Positions 32,491 to 43,353 of a DNA stretch of 64,000 nucleotides are shown here, piece after piece (position 1 is the first letter of the stretch; each line of letters opens with the position of its first letter). The position numbers and the translations under genes were made by a program. Location of the stretch: assembly GCA_963971575.1 (NCBI GenBank), contig OZ020611.1:181798535-181862534 (forward strand), read 5' to 3'. The stretch is from Liopterus haemorrhoidalis. Taxonomy: Eukaryota; Arthropoda; Insecta; Coleoptera; Dytiscidae. A model generated the notes under the pieces. It had not been told where the DNA came from. It was given only the letters and a program-made list of their open reading frames with translations, and made no database searches.

Positions 32491-33192
32491 CGAGGGTTGC
32501 CTTTTATATCACGGGATTTGAGATCCAAAACAATTATTTATCAACAAAAGTGGCTTTATTGTTTTTCAAAATATTCTCCATGAAGATCAATACACTTTTT
32601 CATGCCTTTGAACCAATTTTCGAAGCACTTTTTCCACTCCGATTGAAGCATTTTCCACTCCGATTGTCAAATCATGTTGGATCCAACGCGAACAAATCTT
32701 TTTGACGGCCAAATGTTCATGCAATAATAAATGTATGCTGGTCCCACTAATGCCCAAGGATACCTCAAATTCACGATTAGTCACATGACAATCTTGCAGT
32801 ATCAGTTCACGCACAGCATCAATGTTTTCCGGAACAACAACCGATTTTAGACGACCTTCACGAAATTCGTCCTTAAGCGAACTACGGCCATGATTGAAGT
32901 CGGTAAACTATCGATAAACAGTAGTTTTTGATTCATCGATGCACTGTTGTTGGGTTAATCCACGTAAAAAGTTGTAGAAAATAATGGCTCGAAAATGTTC
33001 ACGATTTAATTTAATTTTTAGCAGAGATGTTTTTCTTCAAGTTACTGTGAACAACACAAATAGGGCTTGTATGTCAAAACTTTCTGAATACGTATACCGT
33101 CAAAAATGTCAAACTTTACGATAGAAGCATCAGTTGCCAAATGGCAGCACTAGTTTAGCACAATCCCGAACTATAAGAAGCAACCGCAGCAT
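32491..33192 (-). mobile_element. mariner deletion derivative
   Basis: The left end is CGAGGGTTGCCTTTTATATC after TA (32,489-32,490). The right end, reverse-complemented, has GGTTGCTTCTTATAGTTC, matching the left end. The minus strand carries the N-terminal transposase region, with EVSLGISGTSIHLLLHEHLA (second HTH, 32,814-32,700) and then SRWIQHDLT. The catalytic part is deleted and replaced by a short stretch including a duplicated TTTTCCACTCCGATTG. The exact right boundary is uncertain. The end fragment at 47,960-48,125 is the same family. Confidence 0.7.
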
Positions 33193-33349
33193 CATATTAT
33201 AAAACTGAAAAAGATAACCTGCAAGAATGTAACAATTGGGGGCATTACAGTCTTGAACACCATCAACAAAGTCTTAACTCAGACCATTTTTAAACGGATG
33301 TCGAGTAAACTAGAACCCAAACTAAGTAAAAAAAATTATTTTATAAATT

Positions 33350-33600
33350 ATTATTATTTTTTTAAAATTTTACATCTGCCTATTTCTACAACGAGGCTAA
33401 TCGCCGATTCCAGGGGGCGAGCTCCTACACCTGGATGAGGGGTGAATGGTTGTGAAATGGGAGTAATGTAAACATATTATTCTCGACCGAATAATATCAC
33501 CAATGGAAAATTGAACCACCAACCTTACAATCCAGACTGTTTTCACCAGTCCAAACTGCACGATTTAGCGAGCTCGGCCACTCCGTTGGCTAAAAAGTTA
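33350..33600 (-). mobile_element. tRNA-derived SINE (Ser/Leu-tRNA-like head)
   Basis: On the minus strand the 5' part reads GGAGTGGCCGAGCTCGCTAA (box A with GTGGCCGAG) and, ~60 bp on, GGTGGTTCAATTTTCC (box B). A body follows with GGAATCGGCGATTAGCC near the far end. A long variable-arm-like spacer suggests a Ser/Leu tRNA ancestor. TSDs were not identified. Confidence 0.6.
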
Positions 33601-34334
33601 GTTAATTAATATGTTTGGCACTCAGCAATGACGACTATTTGCGCCTCACACAGCCCATTTTTATAACTACCTACGTAGAATATTATTTATAAATTAGAAT
33701 AAATAAACAATAAATAATAGTATTTTAAACATTGTTGTAGATTATAATCAGCTGATGGTTCGGTAGTCATCTTGTAGCGTCAGTTCTGAAGTTTGACAAC
33801 GGACACTCAGAATTTCTGAGTTAAATTAAATATACTAATTTTTTAATTATAAAACTATATTAGTTGTAAATAAAATATTGTATTTAACTCGCAAATAATA
33901 GTCACAATTCACTCGGATAATTAAAACTCTCGCCTACAGCTTGGTTAGAAAACCTCATCCTCGTGAAATATAGCCTCCAATAATGCTTGTTAAATAAAAT
34001 ACTATTTTGCATAAGCAGTCCTTCTTGGCTCTTACAACTTTGTTTTGTATTATTTTGTATCTTTATTAATAAGTATAATATTGGCGGTGTCCCGATTCGC
34101 AGTTACATCCTGTATACTTCCGACTCAACAGAAGTCTACAAGGACATTTCTGAATAGCATATTCTAAATAAATAAATTTACAAAACTTTCAATGCATTAA
34201 ACATAGAAATAATATAACAAGTATAGAAATTAATATAAATTTTATATATTACTTAAGGTTTTCTGAAGTATTCTGACCACCGAATGCGATTTTCTCAAAA
34301 ATGTATAAAGGATAAACGTTACATCCTTGATTCG
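33601..34334. other. No recognisable gene
   Basis: AT-rich, with an ATATTGGCGGTGTCCCGATTC stretch near 34,080 that may belong to the Helitron-like element, whose 5' end I could not locate. Confidence 0.3.
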
Positions 34335-34479
34335 AGAAAAAAAAAAGTTCTATAATAATCGTAAATATATAATTAGCAAGTGTGTGTTTGTGATCTGGGT
34401 AACATTGTTAAGTCATGTTTTCCTCAGGTTCTCGTGATTGGATAACTGGGTACTCTTGAGGTCTCTTGATTGACCTGTA

Positions 34480-35290
34480 TTTTGCAGATTTATTCTCTAA
34501 GAATCTAAGAATATAATTACATATAGAAATGTGTAAGATGTCGCAGGCATAAACAATAAACTCTAAACACTCCTATATCCTATGATCGATATAAAAAATA
34601 TTTTGCAGATTTAATTTATAAAAATCTGCCGATAAAATAACATACAGAAATGTCTAGGGTTTCGTAGGTATAAACAAAAAACTCTACACACTCCTATATC
34701 CTATGATCCGTATGAAAAATATTTGCAGATTTATTATTTAAAAATCTGCAGATAAAATAACCTATAGAAATGATTAGGATTTCTAAGACATAAACAAGAA
34801 ACCCTAGGATACTCCTATATCCTTTGACCGACATGAACATTATTTTACAGATTCATTCTCTAAGTATCTACAAATATAATTACATACATAAATGTCTAGG
34901 ATTTCGTAGCTATTAACAAGAAACTCTAGACAATCCTATATCTTTTGACCGATATGAACAATATTTTGCTGATTTATTCTCTAAGAACCTGCGGACAAAA
35001 TAACATGCATATAGAAATGTTTAGAGTTTCGTAGAAATAAAAGAGAAACTCTAGACACGCCTATATATTTTAACCGATATGAACAATATTTTGCAGATTT
35101 ATTTTCTAAGAATCTACGAATATAATTATATATAGAAATATCTAGGATTTCGTAGGCATAAAAAAGAAACTTTAGATACTGATATATCCTTTGACCGATA
35201 TGACCAATATTTTACAGATTTATTCTCTAAGAATCTACGAATATAATTACATACAACAATGTCTAGGGTTTCGTAGGCATAAATTAACGT
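34480..35290 (+). repeat. ~122 bp tandem array, 7 units
   Basis: Each unit has GATTTATTCTCTAAGAATCT, then ATAATTACATA, AGAAATGTCTAGG, TTTCGTAGGCATAAACAAGA and CTCCTATATCCTTTGACCGA. Unit starts lie near 34,488, 34,608, 34,730, 34,851, 34,971, 35,096 and 35,217. Units differ by scattered changes, so the array is not young. Confidence 0.88.
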
Positions 35291-35449
35291 CTCAAATTAT
35301 TTTTAGTTTTAACTATCTAAATGTAATGTACTGAGTAAAAATGAATCGTTGTCCCATCTTAAAAAAGTTTATGAATAAATAATCTAACTATATAATTAGC
35401 AAGTGTCTATATGTAGTGTCGGTAACATTATGACAACAATTTTTCCTAA

Positions 35450-35540
35450 GGTTCTCGTGATTGGCTAACTGGTGACACCCTCTCCCGTGATTGGCTAACG
35501 GGTGATATCCTGTCCCATGATTCGCTGACCGGCGATGAAA
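35450..35540 (+). repeat. ~33 bp minisatellite, 3 units
   Basis: CGTGATTGGCTAACTGGTGA, CGTGATTGGCTAACGGGTGA and CATGATTCGCTGACCGGCGA follow each other, separated by CACCCTCTCC-like text. It lies close to the Helitron-like 3' end. Confidence 0.8.
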
Positions 35541-35605
35541 TTAAGATACGTTAAAAAATAAAACCAAATACACATACAAACAATTGGAATTTTTATATCA
35601 TAAAT

Positions 35606-35633
35606 CCGTCATAGTTGACGGGTAAAAATCTAG
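35606..35633 (+). other. Helitron 3' terminal hairpin and CTAG
   Basis: A 6 bp stem with a TAGT loop, then GTAAAAAT and CTAG, next base T. This layout marks the rolling-circle replication stop in Helitrons. Confidence 0.55.
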
Positions 35634-36026
35634 TATGTAAAAGATAATGTGTAGTGTAATTTGAAGTAAAGTTATTTACTGTCATATCTTTTGCAATTGC
35701 TATCATCTGATCCCCATTGCCCCAAATAAGTTTTATTTGAACAATATTTTTATTAATTATTTTAATTAAGGAAATAAACGAGGTGAATATAAGTGTTGCC
35801 TCACCCTGTATATGGTGTTTTATAACATTAACTACAGAAGATGTAGATCTAGTAATTAAAACGTCTAAAAATAAAAATTAATTGATATTAGTATAATTAA
35901 TAGAGACCGGTAAAAATATGCAACGGTAATTTTGCCATGGGCGTGCTATTTTAAACTTTATTTTGAACGAATAATTCTGTAATAATTTTTAAGTTCTTTT
36001 TACTTATAAAGACTGTATTGGGTATA
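35634..36026. other. AT-rich stretch without a gene
   Basis: No motif recognised. Confidence 0.3.
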
Positions 36027-36324
36027 TAAGCTATTCACTTTTGTAAGAACAAACTAGATCTGATTATTTTGGTTACTTTTATAGTGTATTACTGACTTTA
36101 AATGTCAATTAAAAATATTCCTTACACTGTAAAACCGACTTTAGGTTTCTAGGTTATGGCCATTATAATTAAGATATCATTTTTCATTATGACATATGTC
36201 AAATGGATCGACATTTTAAAAAAGTGACATTTTTTAATACCAACATGACATACAATTTCAAAGATAGAAACTATTCAAAACAATATTTCCTTTTAGTTTG
36301 TTCTTACAAAAGTGAAACACTTAT
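36027..36324. mobile_element. MITE-1 copy, complete
   Basis: It starts TAAGCTATTCACTTTTGTAA and ends TTACAAAAGTGAAACACTTA, flanked by TA. Same interior as the copy at 30,735-31,032. It abuts the hAT relic that follows. Confidence 0.85.
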
Positions 36325-36438
36325 ACCAGGTTCTTTTCTCAAAACCTATTTGACATAAGAGATTGGTAAAAAAGGGTAGTGCCATTAAGAGTATCCTTAT
36401 ATAAAGAATTATGTCCAAATTTACCCTTATAACCAAAT

Positions 36439-36992
36439 CCTGTTGTGACACGTTGGGGAACTTGGCTTGAAGCGGCGTTATTTTATGTTAACAATTTTGA
36501 CAAGTTTTAAATTTTTTTATTTTCAATCTAACTGCGGATGCTCATAGCATTATAATATCAAAAAATATTATACAAAAACCAAATATTTATGAAGAGTTAA
36601 AGTTCATAAATACTAATTTTGATTTTCTTCCTTCAGCCATAGTAAATTTAGAAAAACAAAACCGGCCGTTGTAAGAATCTTTAAATATTATTTATTGGAC
36701 AGTAAACAAACTGAAATCTGTTCCCGGCGAGTTTGGTTTGCACTTTTCTGCAAAAATTGATAGTATATTTAATAAAAATCCTGATCTACAAGTATTACTA
36801 CAATTTTCTATCAATTTATTATCAAATCAAGATATATTGTATAAATATAAAGAAATATATACTTTTTATAATTATGCACCAATAACAAGTTTTTCAAGAG
36901 AGGTCTTTTTCTTTTTTCAAGGAAGTATATATGTACATCGAAAAGAACTAATTTCATGATGAAAATTTAGAAAAATACTTAATGATTTCTTT
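36439..36992 (+). pseudogene. hAT transposase relic, C-terminal half
   Basis: A second hAT lineage, distinct from the relic at the window start. In order: PVVTRWGTWLEAALFYVNNF (36,439-36,498, the 'TRWGTWL' signature), a frameshift, then DAHSIIIS, YEELKFINTNFDFLPSAIV, NLEKQN, a stop, VPGEFGLHFSAKIDSIFNKN (36,720-36,780), YAPITS, and in a shifted frame ENLEKYLMI. The order matches the C-terminal half of hAT transposases, including the insertion-domain end and dimerisation motif (normally 'ERSFS', here degraded). Several breaks make it inactive. No terminal repeats were found. Confidence 0.75.
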
Positions 36993-37869
36993 AAATAATT
37001 AAAAACTTATTACTTTCATAAATATTATTATTAATTATTATTATTATTATTGAGAAAAGAAAAAAAAAACTCACTACAACACACACCATGTCGAAAAATT
37101 TCTTACTATTATTATTATTGATATTAAAATTGCATTTATTTTGCTTGTGTATACTATTTATTAATAATAAATAATATCGTTTATAAACTTTTTCTTTTTT
37201 CAATTTTTTACTATTTGGAAATAAAGACCAACAAAAAACAAAAGAATAAAACACTTGTACCGCAATGAATTCTTAGTAATGACACCTCATTATTTTGGGA
37301 TTATATCCGAGATAATTCCGCTCACTCCTTTGCCATTGGTCAGTTTTTGGTAAGACATTTCATACTTTTATACGCTACACTATTAGCAGGGCACATTACA
37401 AATATATATAATTACAATTTATTTCTACAGATAACACATGTGCCGCTTTTTATCGAAAAACACTTAACTAAAGTACCGTTGCATATTTTTGCCGGACTCT
37501 AATAATTAACCATAACAAAAATATCTTTCTAATTTGTAAAATAGCAGATCGAATAAGAATATGTACCTAAGATCTCGTTTTCTATTTGCTTTTGTTAGTA
37601 GTAAAGTTGGTAAGTGAGGCAGTTAATTAAACTCGAAGAATATATCATCAAGTGAAGCCTTAACTTAACAAATTCCCAGATAACATCTTGAGAAATAATC
37701 TAACATTAAATATTTGCAAATTACTTATCGATCGTCGTCGGCTCTCTGATAACAATCATAATCTAGTCATAGCTGTAAGTGGGTAGACATAGAGGCGAAG
37801 TAGTGCGCACGATACCCTCCATCATACGTAGGGATAGAGGCGGTTAGCGTTACGGTCGACCAGTTGAAT
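36993..37869. other. AT-rich stretch without a gene
   Basis: An ATT microsatellite lies at ~37,025-37,052. No gene is recognised. Confidence 0.3.
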
Positions 37870-38050
37870 TATTCCCAACGTAATCACCTGTTAAGATAGG
37901 TCAGGATTCCATTTAAGGCAGCCGTAGCCGAGCCCGGAGCCGAGGACTGGCCTGCCCTGGCTTGGTCTGCCGAAAATCCTACATCTCCGGTGAGATTTGA
38001 ACCAGAGACATTCCAGATTGCACGATTTAGGGACACCGGAATGGAAACCA
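37870..38050 (-). mobile_element. tRNA-derived SINE with GC-rich body
   Basis: On the minus strand the head reads CCGGTGTCCCTAAATCGTGC, then CTGGTTCAAATCTCACCGG (box B). The body is markedly GC-rich (GGCAGACCAAGCCAGGGC, CGGCTCCGGGCTCGGC). It shares CTAAATCGTGCA with the SINE at 33,350-33,600, so both may have a similar tRNA ancestor. TSDs not identified. Confidence 0.55.
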
Positions 38051-38302
38051 TCCTTTATGAGGGAACTTATGAAGGAATTGCTTTGCAATATGTGGAGATG
38101 TTAACATTTGTTCATTTCAAATAAATCTTTAAGCTGGGTTTTACGGACACTAATATATACCTATATAATCTTGTTTCACTTTTCAATACCTTTTCAAAAT
38201 GATTTTTTTTTAGTGCGATTTTAAATGAATTTTATTAGCAAAGAGCTTAATTACCACTTAATATACAGGATGGTTGAAGTTACATTACCCAATGCAGAAC
38301 TC

Positions 38303-39841
38303 TTTAGGGTTTTGTAGGTATGACCACCAAAAAACCCTTAAAACGTCACTCATGTGTCAGTCTGTCTGTCTGTATGTCTGTTCTGTATAAATTGTAGTCA
38401 AACGGCTGAACATAGAAAGTTGATTTGGCATACTTGTACAACTTTTAGACCCACATATAGGACAACTACAGGGAGTTCAAAAAAATACAGCACGGGATAA
38501 ATGTAAACAAATATGTATTTAATAAAAAAATAAATATTTATTTTTTAATTTTGAGTGAGTTGAATTTAAAGTGAAACCTCTTAATTCGTGGATTTAGCAC
38601 ATGTCTATTTTCATAAACAAATTATTTTATTGGATTTTTGTCAAAAATGTTTCAAAAAATTTGTCCCCCACCCTATTTCCCAAAGAGATTGATCTAAAAA
38701 TCTAAAATAAATCTCCAAGATGAACATTGATGGGAACCGAAATAGTTCAACAGGAATTTTTGATCAGATACATTTTTCGAAAAATGTCGATTTTTTTTTG
38801 TCGTTGATAAAATAATAATAATAATTACTATTATTATTTTGTGGTATCAAAAGAAAGCTCTTAAGACGTAGATTACGGAACGATAGATAGTTTTTTGAAA
38901 TTCGATTCTTTTAACATGAATATAGTCAAAAATGTACAAAAGTTCTTGTCCCACACCCTTTTACCAAAAAGGGTTAAACTAAAAATCTGAAAAAATTATA
39001 AGTAATGTACATTGATCTTAGCCGGAAACGTACGAGAGGAATTATTGATTAGATGTTGATTTTGGAATATATTGCAGTTCTTGTGTTTATGAAAAAATTA
39101 TTAATTTTTTTAATTCATGACTAAATAATTTTTAGATTTTTTGTATTTATGGCTAAGATAGTGTGTGTCTTTTTTTTTAATTAAAAAATGATAAAAACAC
39201 TGTAGAGTGTAGTGTGTAGTTTTCAATTATTTTAGTATACTGTTATACGCTGTAATTCAACTTATTGCTTGAATTACTTTAGATTTTTGTTTGTAAGGTG
39301 CAAAGAGGAATAAATCATCTATAGCAGGGGTCGGCAACACGGAGCCCGCGGGCGCCGTGGCGCCCTTGGTGAGATTTTTATGCGCCCTCGCTATCGAGAC
39401 ACACACATACTGAGCCCAATATCCACATCGCATCTATTGGTGATTCGACTTGAGCGATCAGCGCTAGATTAGACGACCTTGCGAACCACGAGTGTTTACA
39501 TATTTTACGTTTTTATACGCCCTCAATAACATTTGAATTTATATTGCGCCCTTATTGACAAAAAGGTTGCCGACCCCTGATCTATAGTAATAAAATTCTT
39601 AAAAACACATTGTTAATAGTGGGAAATACGGTCCAATTATCAATATATTCCATATTAATCTAATGAAAAATGGAACACGAAGCAAATGTAAAAAAAAACG
39701 TGTGGACATATGGCAAATTATTTAAATTTTGTTTAATAAAATTAAATGGAAGCTCTTAGTACTCAACTAACGGCTTCTTACACTTATTAAAACCTACAAA
39801 ATCCTGAAATGTGTGAAAATTCACGATTCATATCAATTTTT
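38303..39841 (+). mobile_element. Helentron-like element, family B copy 3
   Basis: It starts TTTAGGGTTTTGTAGGTATG, has CTGTCTGTCTGTATGTCTGT at ~38,361, then AAACGGCTGAACATAGAAAG, and two partial repeats of the body (the GTCCCACACCC region at ~38,660 and ~38,950). It ends ACCTACAAAATCCTGAAATG, a GTGTGAAAATTCAC half-hairpin and ATCAATTTTT. Larger than the other copies because of the internal duplication and a nested hAT MITE. Confidence 0.6.
39325..39579. mobile_element. hAT MITE with perfect 8 bp TSD
   Basis: 255 bp, from CAGGGGTCGGCAACACGGAG to AAAGGTTGCCGACCCCTG (inverted repeats), flanked by ATCTATAG at 39,317-39,324 and 39,580-39,587. The GC-rich interior (GCGGGCGCCGTGGCGCCC) is typical of this MITE type. 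Nested in family B copy 3. Confidence 0.92.
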
Positions 39842-40510
39842 ACTTGTAATCATCACCACTACGTGTACGAGGGTTACCTTTTAAATTTCTACAAAAACTA
39901 AGAAATATTTTTTTTTTTTTTTTGGTTCAAGCTGTTTTAGTGCTTCGCCTTTAAGATTTATACACTTTTGCAAGCGTTCAAACCAATTCTTGAAACATTT
40001 TTTCCACTTTGAAGTTGGTATGTCACAAACATGGTTTTCGAAGGATTCAACAGCTTCTTCAGGTGATGAAAATTGCTGTCCACGCAATTTTTTTGTTTGA
40101 CATTGGGGAACAAAAAAAATTGTTAGGAGATAAATCAGGTGAATATGGGCAATGATACATTAATTCGATGTTTTTCTTCTTCAAATAATCAATTGTTTGG
40201 CCTGCTGTGTGGAAGCTTGCATTGTCATGATGAAGAATTAACTGTCCTCCGATCCTCTAAAGGAATGGGACATGTCCAGTACAAACGAAAAAACAAGCGA
40301 TCATTTTCTTGGAAGTGCTTCGTAAACGAACTACTTTTGTGGGTTTCGGTTCATCTTGGAAGATCCAAACAGTAGATTGTTGCTTAGTTTCCGGTTCATA
40401 TGAATCAATCGTTTCGTCACCAATAACGATGTTGTATGCGAATTTTGTAGTGCCTAGGTTGAATTTTTTAGCATTCCCTTTTTTTGCACCAATCAACACG
40501 AGCCTTTTTT

Positions 40511-41467
40511 ACCGACCGCCAACATATATAAGGGAGGTATTGTGATCATACCAATTTTGACGTTTCGAGTTTTCGATGGATCTCCACGAATTGAGGTCCC
40601 TACATAACGTTTTGACTATTTTTAGCATATATCTGTCGGTCTGTCTGTCCGTCCGTCTGTCTGTCTGTCTGTCCGTCTGTCTGTCCGTCTGTCTGTCCGT
40701 CTGTCTGTCCGTCTGTCCGTCTGTCTGTGTACACGTGCAGAGTAAATTCGACTGAAAGGATTTTTATGAAACTTCATATTTAAGCTTCTGCCATCAATGG
40801 CACGAGTTGATCAACTTTTGGTAAAAATCGGTTAACTAAAAATGGGAGTTTACTCGTGTCGATTTTAAGATTTTTGCGAATATTTCACAACAGAAAAATA
40901 TCTCGAAAAAATTTATTAAACAAAAGTTGCTATAAAAGCAATAACTAATAACTTTAATTTGAGATGTTTTTTGATAAAACGAAAAATTTCGAATAATTTC
41001 TGTAAAATTTTTCGAAATTTTTTGTCTCAATTTTTACCGACCGTCCACATATATAAGGGAGGTATTGTGGTCATACCGATTTTGACATTTCGAGATTTCG
41101 ATGAATCTCCACGAATTGACGTCCCTACATAACGTTTTGACTATTTTTAGCATGATATCTGTCAGTCTGTCTGTCCGTCTGTCTGTCCGTCTGTCTTTCC
41201 GTCTGTTCGTCTGTCTGTGTACACGTGCAGAGCAAATTAGGCTGAAAGTATTTTTATGATACTGCATATTTAAGCTTTTGACATCAATGACACGAGTTGA
41301 CCAACTTTTGTCTCAATTTTTTCATATTTATATGTAACGTTTCCTTGGTCATGATAAATAATATCTCTGTTAGAAAATATTAGGTCAAGTTATTTCTACT
41401 CTGCTGCTAGAATGTATTTTATACAAGTACTTCTGATGGCGGTCGGTCCTGTGGTGGCCACAGCTGA
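40511..41467 (+). mobile_element. Helentron-like family A, two elements head to tail
   Basis: Two family A elements lie in direct tandem: the first from ACCGACCGCC at 40,511 to ~41,035 without its 3' end, the second from ACCGACCGTC at 41,036 to CACAGCTGA at 41,467. Each has its TCTG/TCCG microsatellite (40,628-40,728; 41,158-41,218). The terminal hairpin CTGTGG-TGG-CCACAG sits just before CTGA and a T-run. The uninterrupted mariner copy has only a run of seven T at this point, so insertion was into poly(T). Confidence 0.7.
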
Positions 41468-41702
41468 TTTTTTGAGCTTCAGTCAATATTTATGTAAGTA
41501 GTAATTATGCGGAATCCATCGTGAACAGATCTTTTTCACAGCCAAATGTTATTACAGTCTGCGATATGCCAAAGGATGCCTCTATCTTCAGGTAAGTCAC
41601 ATGCCGATCTTCTTTATGCATTGTGCACACAGCATCGATGTTTTTTTGAATCACGACCGATTTTGGTCGACCTTCACGAGATTCATCACTGATGCACGGA
41701 CG

Positions 41703-41865
41703 CAGGGCAGAATTTAAGATGAATGAGGCCCTAAGCTGAAAAATTTTTGGAGGCCCTTTTTGTATTAGTTTTATTTAAGATCGTACGTTTATGCAATTTA
41801 TATGCCCGTCCAAAAGTAAGGCCCTAAGCTAGAGCTTGTTAAGCTTAATGGTAAATCCGTCCCTG
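41703..41865. mobile_element. Small hAT-like MITE, 163 bp
   Basis: It starts CAGGGCAGAATTTAAG and ends GTAAATCCGTCCCTG; the ends pair imperfectly. The flanks CACGGACG and GATGGACG agree at 6 of 8 positions. GAGGCCCTAAGCT and its relatives recur inside. It interrupts the mariner between GGACG and CACGA compared with the other copy. Confidence 0.7.
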
Positions 41866-42424
41866 GATGGACGCACGAACAAGACGAAAATCTGCAAACC
41901 AGTTGTAAACAGTCTTTTCTGATGGTGCTTTATTACCAAAAGTTGAACGAAGCGAATCTAGGCATTGTTGTTGAGTTAGGCCTTTACTAAAATCGTAAAA
42001 AATCATCCAACGAAAACCTTCACGAGAAATATCCTTTTTTTCACAAACTTGTTTTTATTTATACGCTCACTGTCAACAAACTACTCGGTGAATTTATAAG
42101 CTGCTACTGATTTCACAATAAAAAATATCAAATTTTACGAATATAATAATGACACATTTCAATATTGCCATCTAGTGGTCGTTTGTAAAAACATAAAAGG
42201 TAACACTCGTTCAAGTTATAAAAGTGTACCGCTGTAGCCGTGTTAGCGAAAATATCATTATACAACACTTACCCTTTTTAACGATCGTGGTGTGCTATAT
42301 CGTTGCTAAGGCATACTGTTTTATGTAAATAGAATAGTAGAAAATATATCATATGATATGCGAGACGTATTAGTTGATCAATAAAATCATGTTTTATTAT
42401 TCATAAAATACATACATTTTAATG

Positions 42425-42595
42425 TCAGTTTCTTTGGTTTAAGCGGAACTAGACTTTGAAATCTAGTAACTTTTAACTATTGATGAAACTTTTGATCATT
42501 TTGTTTAACAAACACCTCATTCAATCGCTAAAACGTGAGATCGTGACAAATTAAAAAATTAAATCCCTTTTAGTTCCGCTTAAATGTTTGCAATA
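42425..42595. mobile_element. MITE-2 copy
   Basis: The left end is TTTGGTTTAAGCGGAACTAG and the right end TAGTTCCGCTTAAATG, with ATCTAGTAACTTTTA and TTTTGATCATTTTGTT inside. It matches the MITE-2 copies at 47.3, 47.7, 53.2 and 53.5 kb. Confidence 0.7.
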
Positions 42596-43275
42596 GATTA
42601 TATTTTAACCCATAATACAAATTTATTATGATAAAATGTTCAACTGTGAAAATTTGTATTAAATATAAAATAATAGAACGATGTAAACAAAATACAACTA
42701 TTTATCGACTGCTCTGCATATTATATTTGATGACAAACATTTTCAATACAATTTATTTACAACAAAACTGAAGTAAATTAATTTGGAACTCGATATAAAA
42801 TTGACAACCATAAAATTCTGCGTATTTCAGTACGAGAGAATAAAATGAAAAATCAGATTATCATTTTCATTTGTACACAAAGTTTTAAATGCAAGTGCTG
42901 TAAGTTCAGATTAAATGTACATAGAGTATTACATTGAAAATGCATATGTAATGCACAAAAGTACAAATTATTGATATTCAAATCAGTTTTCTGGCACTTT
43001 TGTATCCGAATCATATTTGTTTTACTTTGATGTTACAATTTATTTTGCAAATGTACAATGCGTATATTGCATTCAAAATTTGTGATTGAAATTAGTTTCA
43101 TAGTTTCACTATGCAGCTTCATAAGTACTGGTTATATATGGTTACATGTTGTTAAGCTGGGTTTACATTAGCGAACCAATCCTGTAATGTATAACTTCGC
43201 GACCCAAAATTAGGTCGTGAAATAAATTCTGGAACTTTCAAAACTTATGCAAAACCAAGGTTCACATTAACAATA
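42596..43275. other. No recognisable gene
   Basis: AT-rich; GCGACCCAAAATTAGGTCG at ~43,198 resembles hAT-type ends such as 46,995-47,057 and may be the other flank of a repeat into which the piggyBac inserted. Confidence 0.35.
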
Positions 43276-43295
43276 TTAACCCATTAGAGCCCCTC

Positions 43296-43311
43296 GGCAA
43301 CTAAAGTTGCC
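43296..43311. promoter_or_regulatory. Subterminal 16 bp palindrome of piggyBac
   Basis: GGCAACTAAAGTTGCC is a perfect palindrome repeated at 45,036-45,051 (one mismatch) and 46,151-46,166 (TATA centre), each preceded by C or CG. Position near both ends suggests a transposase-binding site; this role is inferred. Confidence 0.5.
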
Positions 43312-43353
43312 AACGTTTTTATTACCTAAAACTCTGATGGTTTGAGTCTAAAG

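Larger units (their letters stand above)
34335..35633 (+). mobile_element. Helitron-like element (3' end supported)
   Basis: The 3' end fits a canonical Helitron: the hairpin CCGTCA-TAGT-TGACGG (35,606-35,621), about 8 nt, then CTAG followed by T. The interior contains a ~122 bp tandem array bracketed by two related segments sharing ATATAATTAGCAAGTGT and GGTTCTCGTGATTGG (34,355-34,450 and 35,390-35,465). The 5' TC terminus is not identified, so the left coordinate marks only the first related segment. No Rep/helicase is seen: non-autonomous. Confidence 0.5.
39868..42209 (-). mobile_element. mariner element with two nested insertions
   Basis: The same subfamily as the mariner at 1191-2452. 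The left end is CGAGGGTTACCTTTTAAATT after TA; the right end, reverse-complemented, is CGAGTGTTACCTTTTATG (the flanking TA has mutated). Transposase remnants on the minus strand include SYEPETKQQSTVWIFQDEPK (~40,400) and LNLKGEAL near the C-terminus. It is split by Helentron-like DNA at 40,511-41,467 and a small MITE at 41,703-41,865; without these it is ~1.2 kb. The gene is inactive. Confidence 0.85.

Noticed and set aside
34480..35290. CRISPR-like or LTR-like repeats
   Set aside because: Period ~122 bp with all positions conserved to a similar degree; no spacer/repeat division, no TG...CA ends, no target duplication.
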